Origin: Tretioscincus oriximinensis
Taxonomy: Eukaryota; Chordata; Lepidosauria; Squamata; Gymnophthalmidae
Direction of reading: 5' to 3'
DNA: 64,000 bases
Assembly: GCA_022410635.1 (NCBI GenBank)
Contig: JAJVDF010000126.1
Location: 248,001 to 312,000 of the forward strand
Positions 23,703 through 35,296 of this stretch are shown piece by piece. A program made the position numbers and the translations under genes. The notes below the pieces were generated by a model. The model was not told the origin of the DNA. It searched no databases and worked only from the letters and a program-made list of their open reading frames with translations. Within the stretch, counting starts at the first letter, position 1; every line of letters begins with the position of its first letter.

Positions 23703-24240
23703 AAGCTCCATCCCGGAAGCAACATCCAGACATCCATCGTAGTACTTATTTATACCCTTGGTGTCCATAAATCTGTCTAGTCCTGTCTTGAAGCTATCCA
23801 AGCTGTTAGCTATCACCACCTCTTCAGGAAGTAAATTCCATAGGCCGATGACCCTCTCGGTGAAAAAATACTTTCCTTTGTCTGTTCTCACTTTTCTGCC
23901 TATCAGTTTCAAGGCATGCCCTATGGTTCTGGTGTTGTGTGATAGAGAAAACATTTTTTCTCTATTCACCCTATCCATCCCATGCATGATTTTATATACT
24001 TCAATCAGATCACCTCTCAAACGTCGCCTTTTGACGTTGCAGCCTGACTTCATAAGGGAGGTGCTCCAGATCATTCTTGTTGCCCTTTTCTGCAGCTTTT
24101 CTAGTTCCACAATATCNCNCTTGAGATGTGGTGACCAGAACTGAACACAGTATTCCAAATGTGGCCTCACCACAGATTTATAAAGAGGCAAAACAACATT
24201 TGCTGACTTGTTTTCGATTCCTTTCCTAATTATCCCCAGA
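23703..24240 (-). mobile_element. CR1-type LINE fragment lacking its 3' end
   Basis: On the minus strand this encodes the LINE C-terminal region (PLYKSVVRPHLEYCVQFWSP through MDTKGINKY). It stops just after the reading frame without the usual 3' UTR and octamer tail, so it is truncated at both ends. Confidence 0.85.
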
Positions 24241-25531
24241 TCATTATGTGGAAGAAATGAATTGCTTTAAATTTAGAGTTTTCATTATAATCTAAAGGCA
24301 AAATTGTTTGAATTATGATACCTTTGTATTCATGGGATATGTTTAAATATTGCATCATATTTAGAGCTAGAAACACAAAAGGTTAGAAAACATAGTTTGT
24401 TTCATATCTTACAAGTTGCTGCGGTGCTTTAGGAGGAAAGAAGGAATGATTTCATGAAGCAGCAAATAAATAGTGCAAAAGTCTCCAAACCACATTACAA
24501 NAGACAGAGAATTGATTACTTTTTAAAAGAAGCCCTATTTTCTGTTTAGACAGTTTTGAAGTCTGCAGTTACGGTACCTAGAACTAGATTCAGATGATTC
24601 CGTTAATTAAACAGTTTGTGAGAAAGACGTAGTTTTTGGAAAGGGTTTGCATGAATAAAGGAAACAGGTCAGCCTATTTTCAGTATGGGTACAATACTTA
24701 CCATAGATGCCTTGTTAGGAAAATAAAATACTTGCTGTAACGCCAGTACACTGAGGTCAGTGCTAGATCACTGAGGTTTTGTTCGCTTGTTTAAAATGTT
24801 TTTTTTAATTTTCATTTCAATTAATGCATTTCATCAATCCACACAATGTTTTAATTCCCCCCATCCCTCTCCCATCCTTTTGCCTCCCCCTTCCTATACA
24901 TATCCAATCACAACAATGGGGAGTTACATCTAGAATGTTAATCTCAGTTTCAATTTTGTTACATCACTCCTCAGTTTTTCCATTAAATAGATTTTAACTG
25001 TTAACTATTTTGGTTTACAATCTACTTTATATATATTTTCTAGATTATTTATTAATTAGATATCATTATTGCTGTAACATTTATTACATATTCATACAAT
25101 CTCTGCATTGTCTATTTGTATTAATTTTTCAACCCCATCTAAACAGTTTCTGCACATGTAATTATCTTGGCCAGGTGTTATATGATCTCTATGTAATAGT
25201 ACCATTTTACTAGTTTATATTATCAGCATATTTAACGTTCTATTTATTTCTCTTTCTACTTTCTTCCAATATTCCTGGATCTTTCACATTCCCATATCAC
25301 CTGTAACTAATCCATCATTCTATTATTATCTTCTCTATTGGATTCCCAGCCTCTCCTTCAATTTCTTTAATGCTCCACTCATACCTAACCTATTTCATTA
25401 TTTTTACAAATTATCCAAATGGATATTATTTTTATTCTTCTCTTACTAATTCTACTTCCCTTTTTTCCACAATGCCATTGTGCCAGTTGTCTCCTTCCAC
25501 AATCTCTTCTCTCCTATTCCAATCTCCAAAT

Positions 25532-25794
25532 CAGGGATCCTCAAAGCTTTTTAAACAGGGGGCCAGTTCACTGTTCCTCAGACCGTTGGAGGGCCAGACT
25601 ATAGTTGTTTTAAAAATTATGAGTAAATTCCTAGTTTTGGGGCTGGCTACTGTCATGAAATGTCATGAAGGGATGTGTTACTGCGAGTCCGGGACAAGTC
25701 AGCTGCTAGTCAGGTCAGACGGCAGTGACAACATCATCTTGCGGGACAGATAAATGTCCTTGGTGGGCTGTGGGCCATTGTTTGAGGACCCCTG
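25532..25794. mobile_element. hAT miniature element nested in the L1
   Basis: This 263-bp element starts cagggatcctcaaa and ends tttgaggacccctg. The 8-bp flanks ctccaaat and ctctaaat (25524-25531, 25795-25802) differ at one base. Confidence 0.8.
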
Positions 25795-26705
25795 CTCTAA
25801 ATAATATCTCTAATTCCCCCATTCTGCCTTTCCAGTTCTCCCAGACTCATATTTCCATATTGCATTTCTAGTAATCTTTGTAATTGAATGCATCATGGTA
25901 GTGTTCTAAGCTTAGAACCCTCCATCCTCCTGCTGTTTCTCTTCCTTTCATCCATTCAATTGTCTGCTATTCATTTGCCCATTTTTCTGTTCAAAGCCTT
26001 TAATGTTTCCAAACACCACAGTTTGGAATGGATACAATAATTTTGATATAATTAGCATTTTAATAGTTGTAATTCTATCTATTTTACTTAACATTTTATC
26101 CATCCATTTTACAAATTGCTTTAAATCCATAGACCTGGAGACATTCCTATTTTCAACGCCTTTATCATCACTTGCTTCCTTCTTATACCGTAGGTGCATT
26201 AAACTTATTTTTCCTATGTCCACTGTTGTATTTCTAGTCTTTCTATTTAATAGTTCATAAAATTCTTTCATTATTCTCCCTATATTTACATCATCTTCAA
26301 AGGCTCTGCATTTTTGATTTTTTAATTTCTTAATCCACATTTTTTCTTTTCTCTACTTCAAATATTTTAAACCTTTTCATAGATTTAATATTTCAACTTT
26401 TATTATTAATTTTTACTTCAGTGTTAATTTTCTCTCATCAAAAGCCTTGAACTCTTTTCTCTTATCTTGTCATTCTCTATACCAACTCTTACTCTCTGTT
26501 CCTTTATGTAGACTTTGCAATCTTTCTGTTGCTTTTAAGGTCTACTCTCTTTCCCCTTTCCATCTTCTTCTTATATTAGCTTTCATACTTATGGACTGCC
26601 CTTAAAACTGCTTTACAGGCTCCCCATACAATACTATTGCCATTACCCCAATATCAATTAATGCTTAATAATTACATAATTCCCTTCTTAATCATTCTCT
26701 CTGGC

Positions 26706-27590
26706 TGCAAACACACTATACATTAATATGGAATGGAAAACGCTTTAAATTGATCCAAATTGGACCCGATTTGGATGCCTAATTTCACATCGATATCCAC
26801 TCCATATTACAATCCATATTACTCCACATACATGTTGACTGCTGAATCCTCCCCACTGTAGCTGCAGAGGGAGGAGAGGCAGCAGCTGTTCGATGGCACA
26901 CTTCTTGCTTGCACTAGGGTGCTGCTTCGCCGCCTCTCCTCTGTCCCGCGCCTCTCACTTCCGCCTGCCTCTCACCCCCTTTGATAAGACATGAAATTAG
27001 GCCCAACGGGGACGGAGGGGAAAAACCAACCAGGCTTGGTCACCCCTTTGGCAAAATACAGGGAGGGCTTGTAGGGTAGGCAGGAAGAAGAAAAGGTCTG
27101 GCTAAAACAAAAAATGTTTCCAACCCGTCAGGGACCCAATGCATTTCAGGGATGGCTGGGATGGTTTTTCATTAATACCAAGATTCCATGAGCTGCTGGA
27201 ATGGTGGAGGGCAGTTCAATGGTGCCCAGGAGTGGAGAAGGGAGAATATGTTGTTTTGAAAAGTCACTGACAACAAGGGATGGGTAGATCTACATCATCA
27301 CCATCAAATCCAGTCCTTTTTGTCACCCCCTTCTTTCTCCCTCCCCCTCTAGCGAAAAATAAAAAGAGATGGTGTTTTGGAGTGTGTGATGCTCAAAACG
27401 AACTTTGCACAGAATGGTGGTCAGGAAGAACTGGCTGAAAATGTTATGTGCGAAGCGCCCCAGCCCAGGAACACCCCTTTCCCTAATAGGCTGAGGTTCC
27501 CATGACATCACGGTTGAGTGTGAGTCTGAGACGGGAATGTCCGCATACATGAGAGTAGCTATGGTTTCCTCAGTAGTTGGAGTGCAGTGC
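26706..27590 (-). mobile_element. TIR DNA element (family C), one end truncated
   Basis: This matches the 45933-47019 element in inverted orientation. Shared blocks include cctattagggaaagggg, the Phe/Leu-like run near 27120 and the end ggctgcaaacacact. The other terminal repeat is missing past 27590. Confidence 0.65.
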
Positions 27591-27765
27591 ATGAAATCCA
27601 AATTCCCATTGTTTCAGCCTCTTTCACCTGAAAATCATCTGTTCTTTTCCCTAATATATAATCAGTTTGACTATGTGTTTCATATACAGAAAAAAAAATT
27701 ATCCTTCTACTCAGTAGTTTCACTGTATTCATATTCTTCTATGATTCTATATTGTTCCCATTGGC

Positions 27766-28012
27766 ACATGGAAGGACTAGAAACAATGGGATGAAACTGC
27801 AAGGGAATAGATTTAGATTAGATATCAGAAAAAAAAACACTTTCTAACAGTAAAGGTAATAAACCAGTGGAACTGGTGATAAATCACTGGAAGTCTTCAA
27901 AAACTGGACAGTCATCTGTCTGGGATGCTTTAATGAATCCTGCATTGAGCAGGGGTTTGGGCCCGAAGACTGTAGAGATCCCTTCCAACTCTATGATTCT
28001 ATGAATCTATAT
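27766..28012 (+). mobile_element. CR1 LINE 3' end with attctatg tail
   Basis: The 3' UTR includes gaatcctgcattgagcagg and ends tccaactctatgattctatg, the classic amniote CR1 tail. It lies inside the L1 remnant. Confidence 0.85.
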
Positions 28013-29480
28013 CTACCAAATTATATTCATTTATATTAAATACTATATATAATTTATCTTGATATACTCAGTTCCATATTAAAATTACATTTCCTTGTAC
28101 ATATTTATCTACCTGTCTTAAATTTGTTTAATATACTGTTTTTGATTAGCATTTGGATCATAATAAATATTAAAGTAACTTTAGCATTTTCCAGTATACC
28201 TTTACACATTATCCATGTTCTTTCCCCATCTTTCTTCTTATCACACAACAAAAAATGTACATTGTCTCCTCAGGCATTATTTGTACCTCTTGATTCAAAT
28301 ATATTTCCCCTTCTTTCATCTGCTAAGAATAATGTATTATCTCTTCTTTTGTGCATTTCATGTAAAATATTTTTTTGCATTGCTACTTTGTGCTAATTGC
28401 ATAATTCTATTGGAGTGATTAATCCATTAACATATATTAAATTACATGTGTCTTTCCATTCTTGTATATCCAGATCTGTTAGTTCCCATCACATTCTTCT
28501 TATCATCCTATTACTTCACCAGTTGCTTCACTATTCTGTGATCTGGCTGTCATTCCCAGTGCACACACTCCCAATACAGTCATTTATAGATGTTCTGGGA
28601 TTTCCACAGGATCTTTACCAAGATCCTCTATTTATTCCTTCCCTTCTTCTAGTTTACATGCTTTCTGTACATTTCCATCTTTAAAAACCAAGGTGGTCAC
28701 TGGAAATCCCCAGCTTTGCCTTTTATCAGACAGCTTTCTTGTGACTTCCTTCATTTCTGCCTTTTTACTTAGGGTTTCCAGTGAGACTCAAGAGGGACCA
28801 AACTCTTGTTTATCATATTTCAGATCTTTTATCTTCTTTAACTCTTTTTATAATCTTTTAGACATACTTTCCCTATGAACTCCATTACAACATCTCATGG
28901 ATGGTTCTTCCTTCTGTGTGCCCAACGTACTCTTTCCACATCTTCTGCCAAGATTTTCACCTTACAATATTGCATCAGCCAATTATTTTATTCAATAAAT
29001 CAGCTAAGCTCACTGGAAGACCTTTAAGACTGAGGTTTCTGGCAGTCCTCCACGTTCGTGACTCTTTCCACCATTTCCCTGTTTATTTTCCACAAACTTA
29101 TCCCATGGAGTTTTAACTTTTTTTCCTCATTTTTTCCACATCTCTGCCAATTTATTTAACTTTGCTTCAATATGCTGGTTAATTATTGTCATTTTAGCTT
29201 CCACTACCTCTTTTACCTTTAACAATCTTCCCGTTTTCATTTTCTCCTGTCATCATTTCCCCCTTCTCACCTCTTTTCATTCACATTTGGTACTGGAAGT
29301 TTTCTTCGGATTTTTAAACAGTCCTTATCTCCATTTCTTTTATTATCTCATCTTTCTTCATTCTGTTTTCTTGTCTCTCCAAGGCTATCAAGGAGGGGAA
29401 GATGGGTTTGGCCTTTTTGAAACTTTTTCCTTTTCTTTATTGAGAGGGTCTTCAGATGCAGCTGCAGAGCGGTGCATAGA

Positions 29481-30319
29481 CAGATGAACTGTGATCAGAG
29501 TTGAGACAAACTGGTAAGACAGAATTTGTTATAGGTCAATGGTACTTAGTAGATAAAATGTGCTATGTCACCACATATTGCCACAGCATCTGGAAGATAC
29601 CCTACTTCCATTTATGTTGCTATCAAAATTTCACTTATTTTCTATGTAGAAAATCATTTTCTGTAAGACGTTATTTTCTGTATGAAAAGTTGCTTATTAC
29701 AACTAAGGTAGTAACATGGGTCAGAAAACAGTAAGTAGGACTGGTAGGAAGGTGGTTAATGCAGAAATCCACATCCACTTGAAAATTCCCTAGGGCTAAA
29801 CCAAGTCTCTCCCTTCTCTCCCCCAATAATACTCCTTACCTGAACTATGGATCACTCATAAACTCTCCCAAAATGAGAGGGTTGCAATTTAATAACCAGC
29901 GTTTTCCTGAAAATAAGCAATGGCAAACCATTTCTGGACCACTGACAAGAAAAATGCATAGAGGTACCCACACAACTGACTATGTTCTGGTGTTATCCAA
30001 AACTTGAGCTTTCTCTGTCTCAAGAAGTGAAGGAAAAATAAAACAAGCAACCTTTGGCAGGAAAATTTTAGAGTTCTCTTCACAATGTCAGATGCTTCTA
30101 TGAACAGGTACTATGAGCTCTGATCCAGCTCAGTCAACAATGAAAGGAATTCACAAAGGCAGACTGAATGAATGAAAGTGGTGTCTCTTTCACTGTTTTA
30201 AAATTTAAGCATAAAGGCCAATGGTTTGTATGGATTTCTTAACATATTCAAGCAATGCTAACTAGGATTACATTGAAAGAAAGCATGATGAAGATTCACA
30301 TACTGTAAGTAATTTGACA
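29481..30319. other. Intergenic, nothing recognised
   Basis: I see no coding signal or named repeat between the L1 remnant and the probable end of the ZBTB21 3' UTR. Confidence 0.5.
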
Positions 30320-32132
30320 TTTTATTTGCAGTTCTAAAGAACACCTCTCTGTATTTCACCAAAAGTTGTTTTTTCACTGTTCTTCAGAAAATAAGAAAAA
30401 TGATCTCATTCCCTTTAATGGTACTTAACAGTTTAAAAGTACAATTTCACGCCACCTGTTAGAAGTAAGTTCCAAGTAGGAAAAATTATTTAACACAGCA
30501 ATACTAGATACTATTTTCCATTCTTGATTCACACAAACTTAACAACCAAGTTGAATTCCAAATACTGCTTTTTCCATAATCCAAGAAGTCAAATTGTAAT
30601 TGATATAATAACAATCTTAACTACAACATTCAGCATTCACACCTTCACTGTTAATTTCAGTGTACATTAATCTGATCAAGTTTCAAACGAAAACGGCACC
30701 GCATTAGTTATCAACTGGATTTCTGAGTAGAAACACTTCTGTAAGAATTTCCTGTGTCAATGTTAGGGATCCTTTGCTACTAATTAGAAACAACAGCTTA
30801 CTACANCTTCAGACCTTTTCAATTGCAGAAGAATGAAAGTATACACTCTGAATACTTTCACTATGCGAAGAGAGATTTGTTTGTGCACCTGAGTACACAT
30901 GAATCTTTGGAAGAAAGCACAGCTACTATTATCCAATGAAATGGTTTTCTGGAATTTACAAACTTATAAGAGATAGCAAGGCCTCAATTAATGACATACA
31001 GTTTGGCATGATAGGTCCAACATAGTCTGTAAGCCTAAACTCTGTACTGAACTGAATTCCTATAAAAACAAATATAAATATACAAAGCAGAAAGAATTCC
31101 CAATCATGATACAAAAGAGAAAGATCCTGTACACTTCAGGGTTTGTTCTTGTGGCATTTATATTTTTTCTTCTGCTCCAGACTAGGTCTCTTTAATAGAA
31201 GTTTGGATTTTTATTTCATTCATTTACATATGTATAAATATTTACAACTTTAAAAAAACTCTAAATCCTCACAATTAATAGAGTTGTACTTATTGTTTTA
31301 GAATTAGTGTCTTTGCTTATAATAAAACAACTTTACGCAACTAGAATTCAAAATAAACAATTTACAGCTTAATTTTCAACATTCCTTCTGTGCTGTTTTA
31401 GATCAAAATTTAGATTAAGAAAACAATACAATTTACATTTTGACAGCAGCAGACCATTGTCTACTACATTAATTCTATCTATGAAAAATATCTATACAAT
31501 AGAGCCACATATTTGTTTTGATATTTATCCTTCATTAAAATAGCTTGAGGGGTTCAGCTTTGTATGTTAAAACTCCCCTGAAATATCCACATATTGCTCA
31601 CTTTATGCTGTAGCATATTTTCACAATATTCACTTAGAAAATGTCAGTAACAAAAACTCCATCTTACTTTTCTACAAGGGTCAAGTTAGTTCAAATGAGG
31701 TTTTGTTTATTTCTTATTGCTAATATTCATGAGATCAAGGTTAATACAGCAAAACAGTCAATCTTCTTTTCTCTCTCAGCATCAAATTATGTATTAATAC
31801 TTACATAACATGCACAAGAGAATTATTCTGTGGAAATAATAGAAGTACTTGAAAGATTTCTATTGGTATGAAGTCATATTTCATATCACAAAACGAAAAA
31901 AGGTAACCAAATGTATGAGATCTCACACTGCAATATCTTAGGTGCAATATCTTGATAAATTTCATTTTACCTTTATTTCAATACCTGAAGTAGTGCCACA
32001 TATTTCAGTCTGAATTGTTGAGACCCTTTAATTGTCCTGACCCTTAAAACATTTTGCTCCACTGTGCAGCTTCATAAACCTCATAGAAATAAAAAAGATA
32101 TTTAAACTCACTGTAACTTTATTGTCCTTTTT
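30320..32132 (-). other. ZBTB21: Probable ZBTB21 3' UTR
   Basis: This 1.8-kb AT-rich stretch directly follows the ZBTB21 stop codon and holds no recognisable repeat, unlike nearly every other stretch of this length in the window. That fits a constrained 3' UTR. Minus-strand AATAAA signals (TTTATT on the plus strand) occur just after the stop near 32117 and again at several places down to 30321-30326. The last is taken as the most distal poly(A) site. The exact end is a guess. Confidence 0.5.
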
Positions 32133-35100
32133 TTAATTGTGTGTCTGTTCATGACTCCAAAGGCTAAATGCAGTTTTGAATGTCCTATGACAAAGTTTAC
32201 ACATATATTGTCTTTTGAATGTAATGGCTGAAAGTGGAGGCGCATGGTAAAAGAGTGTGTCTGATTCCTGTGGGACAAATAACTTTTCAGTAGTAGAAGG
32301 GGTTTCCAATAAGCTGGTAGGGCTGTCGGGTTCCAAAGGTTGTATTTTTGGAAGAGGAGGCGGTGGAGGCAAAGGTGGTGGGGATGGAGAATTAGCAGGT
32401 GCACACATCTCAGGTTCTTTATGCAAAGGTTCCTCATTGGGTTGTGCCATATGAGACTGGAAGTGACTCCACAGTCGAAAATTTGTACGAAAGGCTCTTT
32501 TACACACATGGCAGATAAATGGCTTCACAGAACACAAGAGCTCCTGATGACGCTCCAGCTGCTTGTGGACAGTAAAGATTTTCCCACATTTTTCACAAGG
32601 CCACAAACCAGCATCTTTATTTATGACAGTTTCTTTAGGATCCTGGATGTCTTCAGATACATCCTCTTCTCCATCATCTTCAGGTTCCTCTTTGATCTGA
32701 ATTTTAAATTGTTTAGAAACACTGAGATCTTCTGGGAGACACGAGGAATCTTCTGAATCAAAATTATTTTGTTCTGAGGAATCACTGACTACACTGTCTT
32801 CTTTTGCTATAACCAAGTTATTTACTTTNTTAGGCTCCGGCTGAGAATGCAGTCTTGAAGCATTGCTTAATTCACTGCTATGTTCTAGAGCAGGTAAAGA
32901 CAAATTTTCAGTTGGTGCCATTGTATTTTGATTGTGGACTTCAACTTGGTGACGCCAAATACTGAAGGAGGATCTAAAGGTGCGCATACATTCTAGGCAA
33001 GTCAGTTTCTTGTATTCACATGTGATTTCGTGATCACGCTTCAGATCAAGAGAAGAAAAACGGAGGCTACAATATGGACAAACTGTGGCATTCCGGCAAA
33101 GCCGCTCATGGTTTCCTTGTTCAATAAGAGAGGAAAGCTTTGCATTACAAAGACGGCATCGATATACTTTTTTGTTTTGTACTGGGCTTTCAATATGAAT
33201 ATCTTCTTTTGGTTTAATAATCTTATTTCCTCCAACTGCTTTTTCTCCTGGGTGCATTTTAATGTGCTGTTTAAACTGTGACAAAAAGCGATACGCTTTT
33301 CCACAGTAGGTGCAAATGTAGGCTCCTCTTGTTCTTAACCTTAGATTTCTTTTAATAACTTGCTGTGCTTGTGAACCAACTTGGCCTTGAAAACCTTGCT
33401 TGCCACGTCTTAGTTTAACAATCAGAGCCTTTTTAATTTCTCGTTCTCTCACTATATCAATTAACTTCCTTTGGAATTTTTCATCCAAGACTGCATGTGA
33501 ACTGGAAGCAGGTGATGGGTTCTTCACAATTCCATGCTGTGTCTGGCAATGTGTCCACACTTTGAAGTTTGTGTGAAATCTCTTATGACAAATATCACAA
33601 GCATATGGTTTTTCAGGGTTATGGTACATATTCACATGACGATGAAGGCCTCCTATGGATCTGAAAATCTTAATGCAGTGCTTGCACTTAAACTTTTTGT
33701 TGGGTTTTGTTTCTTCTAAGTCACCATAGCTATGTTTGCTAATATCAGAATCTGAAAAATCAGCACAAACGGAGGTAGGGGTTGAGTTTTCCTCAAGATT
33801 GTTATCTGGCCGAAAAGATGCACGTTCATCCATTTTAATCTTTTTGAGCGGAAATTTTCTATCGGCTTGAAATCTTCTTTTAGCAGGGAGTCTACTGAAA
33901 TCCCTATGGCCATCTTCAGTTTTAAAGAGGTCATTTTTACTGACAGAGGATGCATCCCCTACAGTAACTTTTATTATTTCAGAAGGATCTGAATGTGGAC
34001 TGCTAGGTACAGTTTTAATCCGTATTTCTTTAATAGGAGATGTTACTTCTCTGTCTGTTGTCTGGGAGGCACTAAAAGACCTAAGGCGGTGGGGCCGTTT
34101 TAACTGCATGGCTTCATCAAGATCTGCTTTTTCCAGAGACTCATTCATGGATGGTTTGGGGGATGTTACATTTAACATTCTTTCTTGTGTGTTGTTTGCT
34201 GCTGAAGATCCATGGGAAAGCTTAATGTCAACAGAAGGTGAATAAACAGGAACTTGACTATCCATAGACAATAACTTCCGAAGAAGAGTTTTTATAAGCA
34301 GTCCACTTCCGTCAATACTTTGGTTTTCAGAAGTAGATACCCCTGATGGGATTACTAATCCTAACTTTGAATAGTACAACAAATTTCTTTCCTCCCCTGG
34401 CCCAGCTCCCTTTCCTGCCTCCCTCAACAAAAATGTAGATTCTGATGAGCAACTCAGAGATTTCACTGCTGGACAAGGCTTTTTCAAATGTCCTTCTACT
34501 AGATTTCCTTTCAAAAACTGGCTGCTTCCTCCTAATTCATCTGTTTCCACTTCTTTGTCTGTAAAAAAGTCCTGTGACAATGCTGCATCCCTTTTCAATC
34601 TGTTTTGATTATCCACTGCTCCTGAAGGTTCATGGGACTTAGAGTATCTTAAAGAACAATCTTTCATCCACTTTCTCTCATTTAATGACAAACTACGCAG
34701 AAATTCAGCTGACTGTGTTACTTGTGACTGGTTTTTTTGCACAGCAACCGAGGTTAAGGTTTTAGAACTATGGCTTATGTCTTGAGAGGTTTGATCAATG
34801 TTTCCCCCCTGTGCTGCTTCATTTTTGCTTTGACAAACTATAACACTTCTTTTCTGAGAGCTACTTTCATCTTCCTCTTGAAGTATTTTCTTAATTGGAC
34901 ACGATGGTAAAGGAACCTGAGGACTCTTGGAAACAATGTTAGTGAGGAAGGAAATTCCAAGGCTGTAGCCCACTTCTTGTACACCAGCTAGGCTGTTTTT
35001 CTCAACAAACAGAGATGATGAGTAAATGTAGTTTAATACATTGTCAAAAGTATCTGGTTCACAAAAGTCAAGCTGAAACACTGACTGAGACTCGTTTTCT

Positions 35101-35285
35101 TTTTTGGTGAATAGGGTTTGAAAATATTCACTGCTGGCAGCCAGAACATTTTTGTGAGCTCGAAATTTTTGGTCTCCCACTATAAGAACAACATCACAGA
35201 GTTGCCCTTTGAGGCGCTCCTCATTTAAAGCACTTAGGAGAGATATGGCGTGCGCTGGATTTATATAATGCAAAAGTCCTTCCAT
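32133..35285 (-). CDS. ZBTB21: ZBTB21 (ZNF295), BTB and zinc finger transcription factor
   Basis: This is one uninterrupted coding exon of 1050 codons plus stop, close to the human length of about 1066 that I recall. Residues about 10-125 are a BTB/POZ domain starting MEGLLHYINPAHAISLLSAL, the dimerisation module. A long low-complexity middle follows. Nine C2H2/C2HC fingers follow from about residue 532: two adjacent (532-590), then four, one of which begins YICTYCGKAYRF, then WPCEKCGKIF, FICHVCKRAF and finally YMCKLCHRTF ending at the stop. A proline run (PSPPPLPPPPPLP) lies before the last finger. Family knowledge: ZBTB21 is a nuclear transcriptional repressor. An acceptor at 35297 (tatcttttag) precedes the ATG by 11 nt, so 5' UTR exons are upstream. 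One undetermined base at 32829 makes one residue unknown. The frame is intact. Confidence 0.96.
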   Translation of the reverse strand: MEGLLHYINPAHAISLLSALNEERLKGQLCDVVLIVGDQKFRAHKNVLAASSEYFQTLFTKKENESQSVFQLDFCEPDTFDNVLNYIYSSSLFVEKNSLAGVQEVGYSLGISFLTNIVSKSPQVPLPSCPIKKILQEEDESSSQKRSVIVCQSKNEAAQGGNIDQTSQDISHSSKTLTSVAVQKNQSQVTQSAEFLRSLSLNERKWMKDCSLRYSKSHEPSGAVDNQNRLKRDAALSQDFFTDKEVETDELGGSSQFLKGNLVEGHLKKPCPAVKSLSCSSESTFLLREAGKGAGPGEERNLLYYSKLGLVIPSGVSTSENQSIDGSGLLIKTLLRKLLSMDSQVPVYSPSVDIKLSHGSSAANNTQERMLNVTSPKPSMNESLEKADLDEAMQLKRPHRLRSFSASQTTDREVTSPIKEIRIKTVPSSPHSDPSEIIKVTVGDASSVSKNDLFKTEDGHRDFSRLPAKRRFQADRKFPLKKIKMDERASFRPDNNLEENSTPTSVCADFSDSDISKHSYGDLEETKPNKKFKCKHCIKIFRSIGGLHRHVNMYHNPEKPYACDICHKRFHTNFKVWTHCQTQHGIVKNPSPASSSHAVLDEKFQRKLIDIVREREIKKALIVKLRRGKQGFQGQVGSQAQQVIKRNLRLRTRGAYICTYCGKAYRFLSQFKQHIKMHPGEKAVGGNKIIKPKEDIHIESPVQNKKVYRCRLCNAKLSSLIEQGNHERLCRNATVCPYCSLRFSSLDLKRDHEITCEYKKLTCLECMRTFRSSFSIWRHQVEVHNQNTMAPTENLSLPALEHSSELSNASRLHSQPEPXKVNNLVIAKEDSVVSDSSEQNNFDSEDSSCLPEDLSVSKQFKIQIKEEPEDDGEEDVSEDIQDPKETVINKDAGLWPCEKCGKIFTVHKQLERHQELLCSVKPFICHVCKRAFRTNFRLWSHFQSHMAQPNEEPLHKEPEMCAPANSPSPPPLPPPPPLPKIQPLEPDSPTSLLETPSTTEKLFVPQESDTLFYHAPPLSAITFKRQYMCKLCHRTFKTAFSLWSHEQTHN

Positions 35286-35296
35286 GATTTAGTTAC

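Larger units (their letters stand above)
24790..29480 (-). mobile_element. Degraded L1-type LINE with nested insertions
   Basis: On the minus strand, 25948-26340 reads as the ORF2 C-terminal region (RITTIKMLIISKLLYPFQTV). Around 28390-28440 a stretch reads like an ORF2 start (NLIYVNGLIT). A T-rich left end near 24790 fits a poly(A) tail. Later insertions lie at 25532-25794, 26706-27590 and 27766-28012. Frames are broken throughout. Confidence 0.6.

Noticed and set aside
23758..24144. 128-codon plus-strand frame
   Set aside because: It is the antisense of the CR1 coding remnant on the minus strand.
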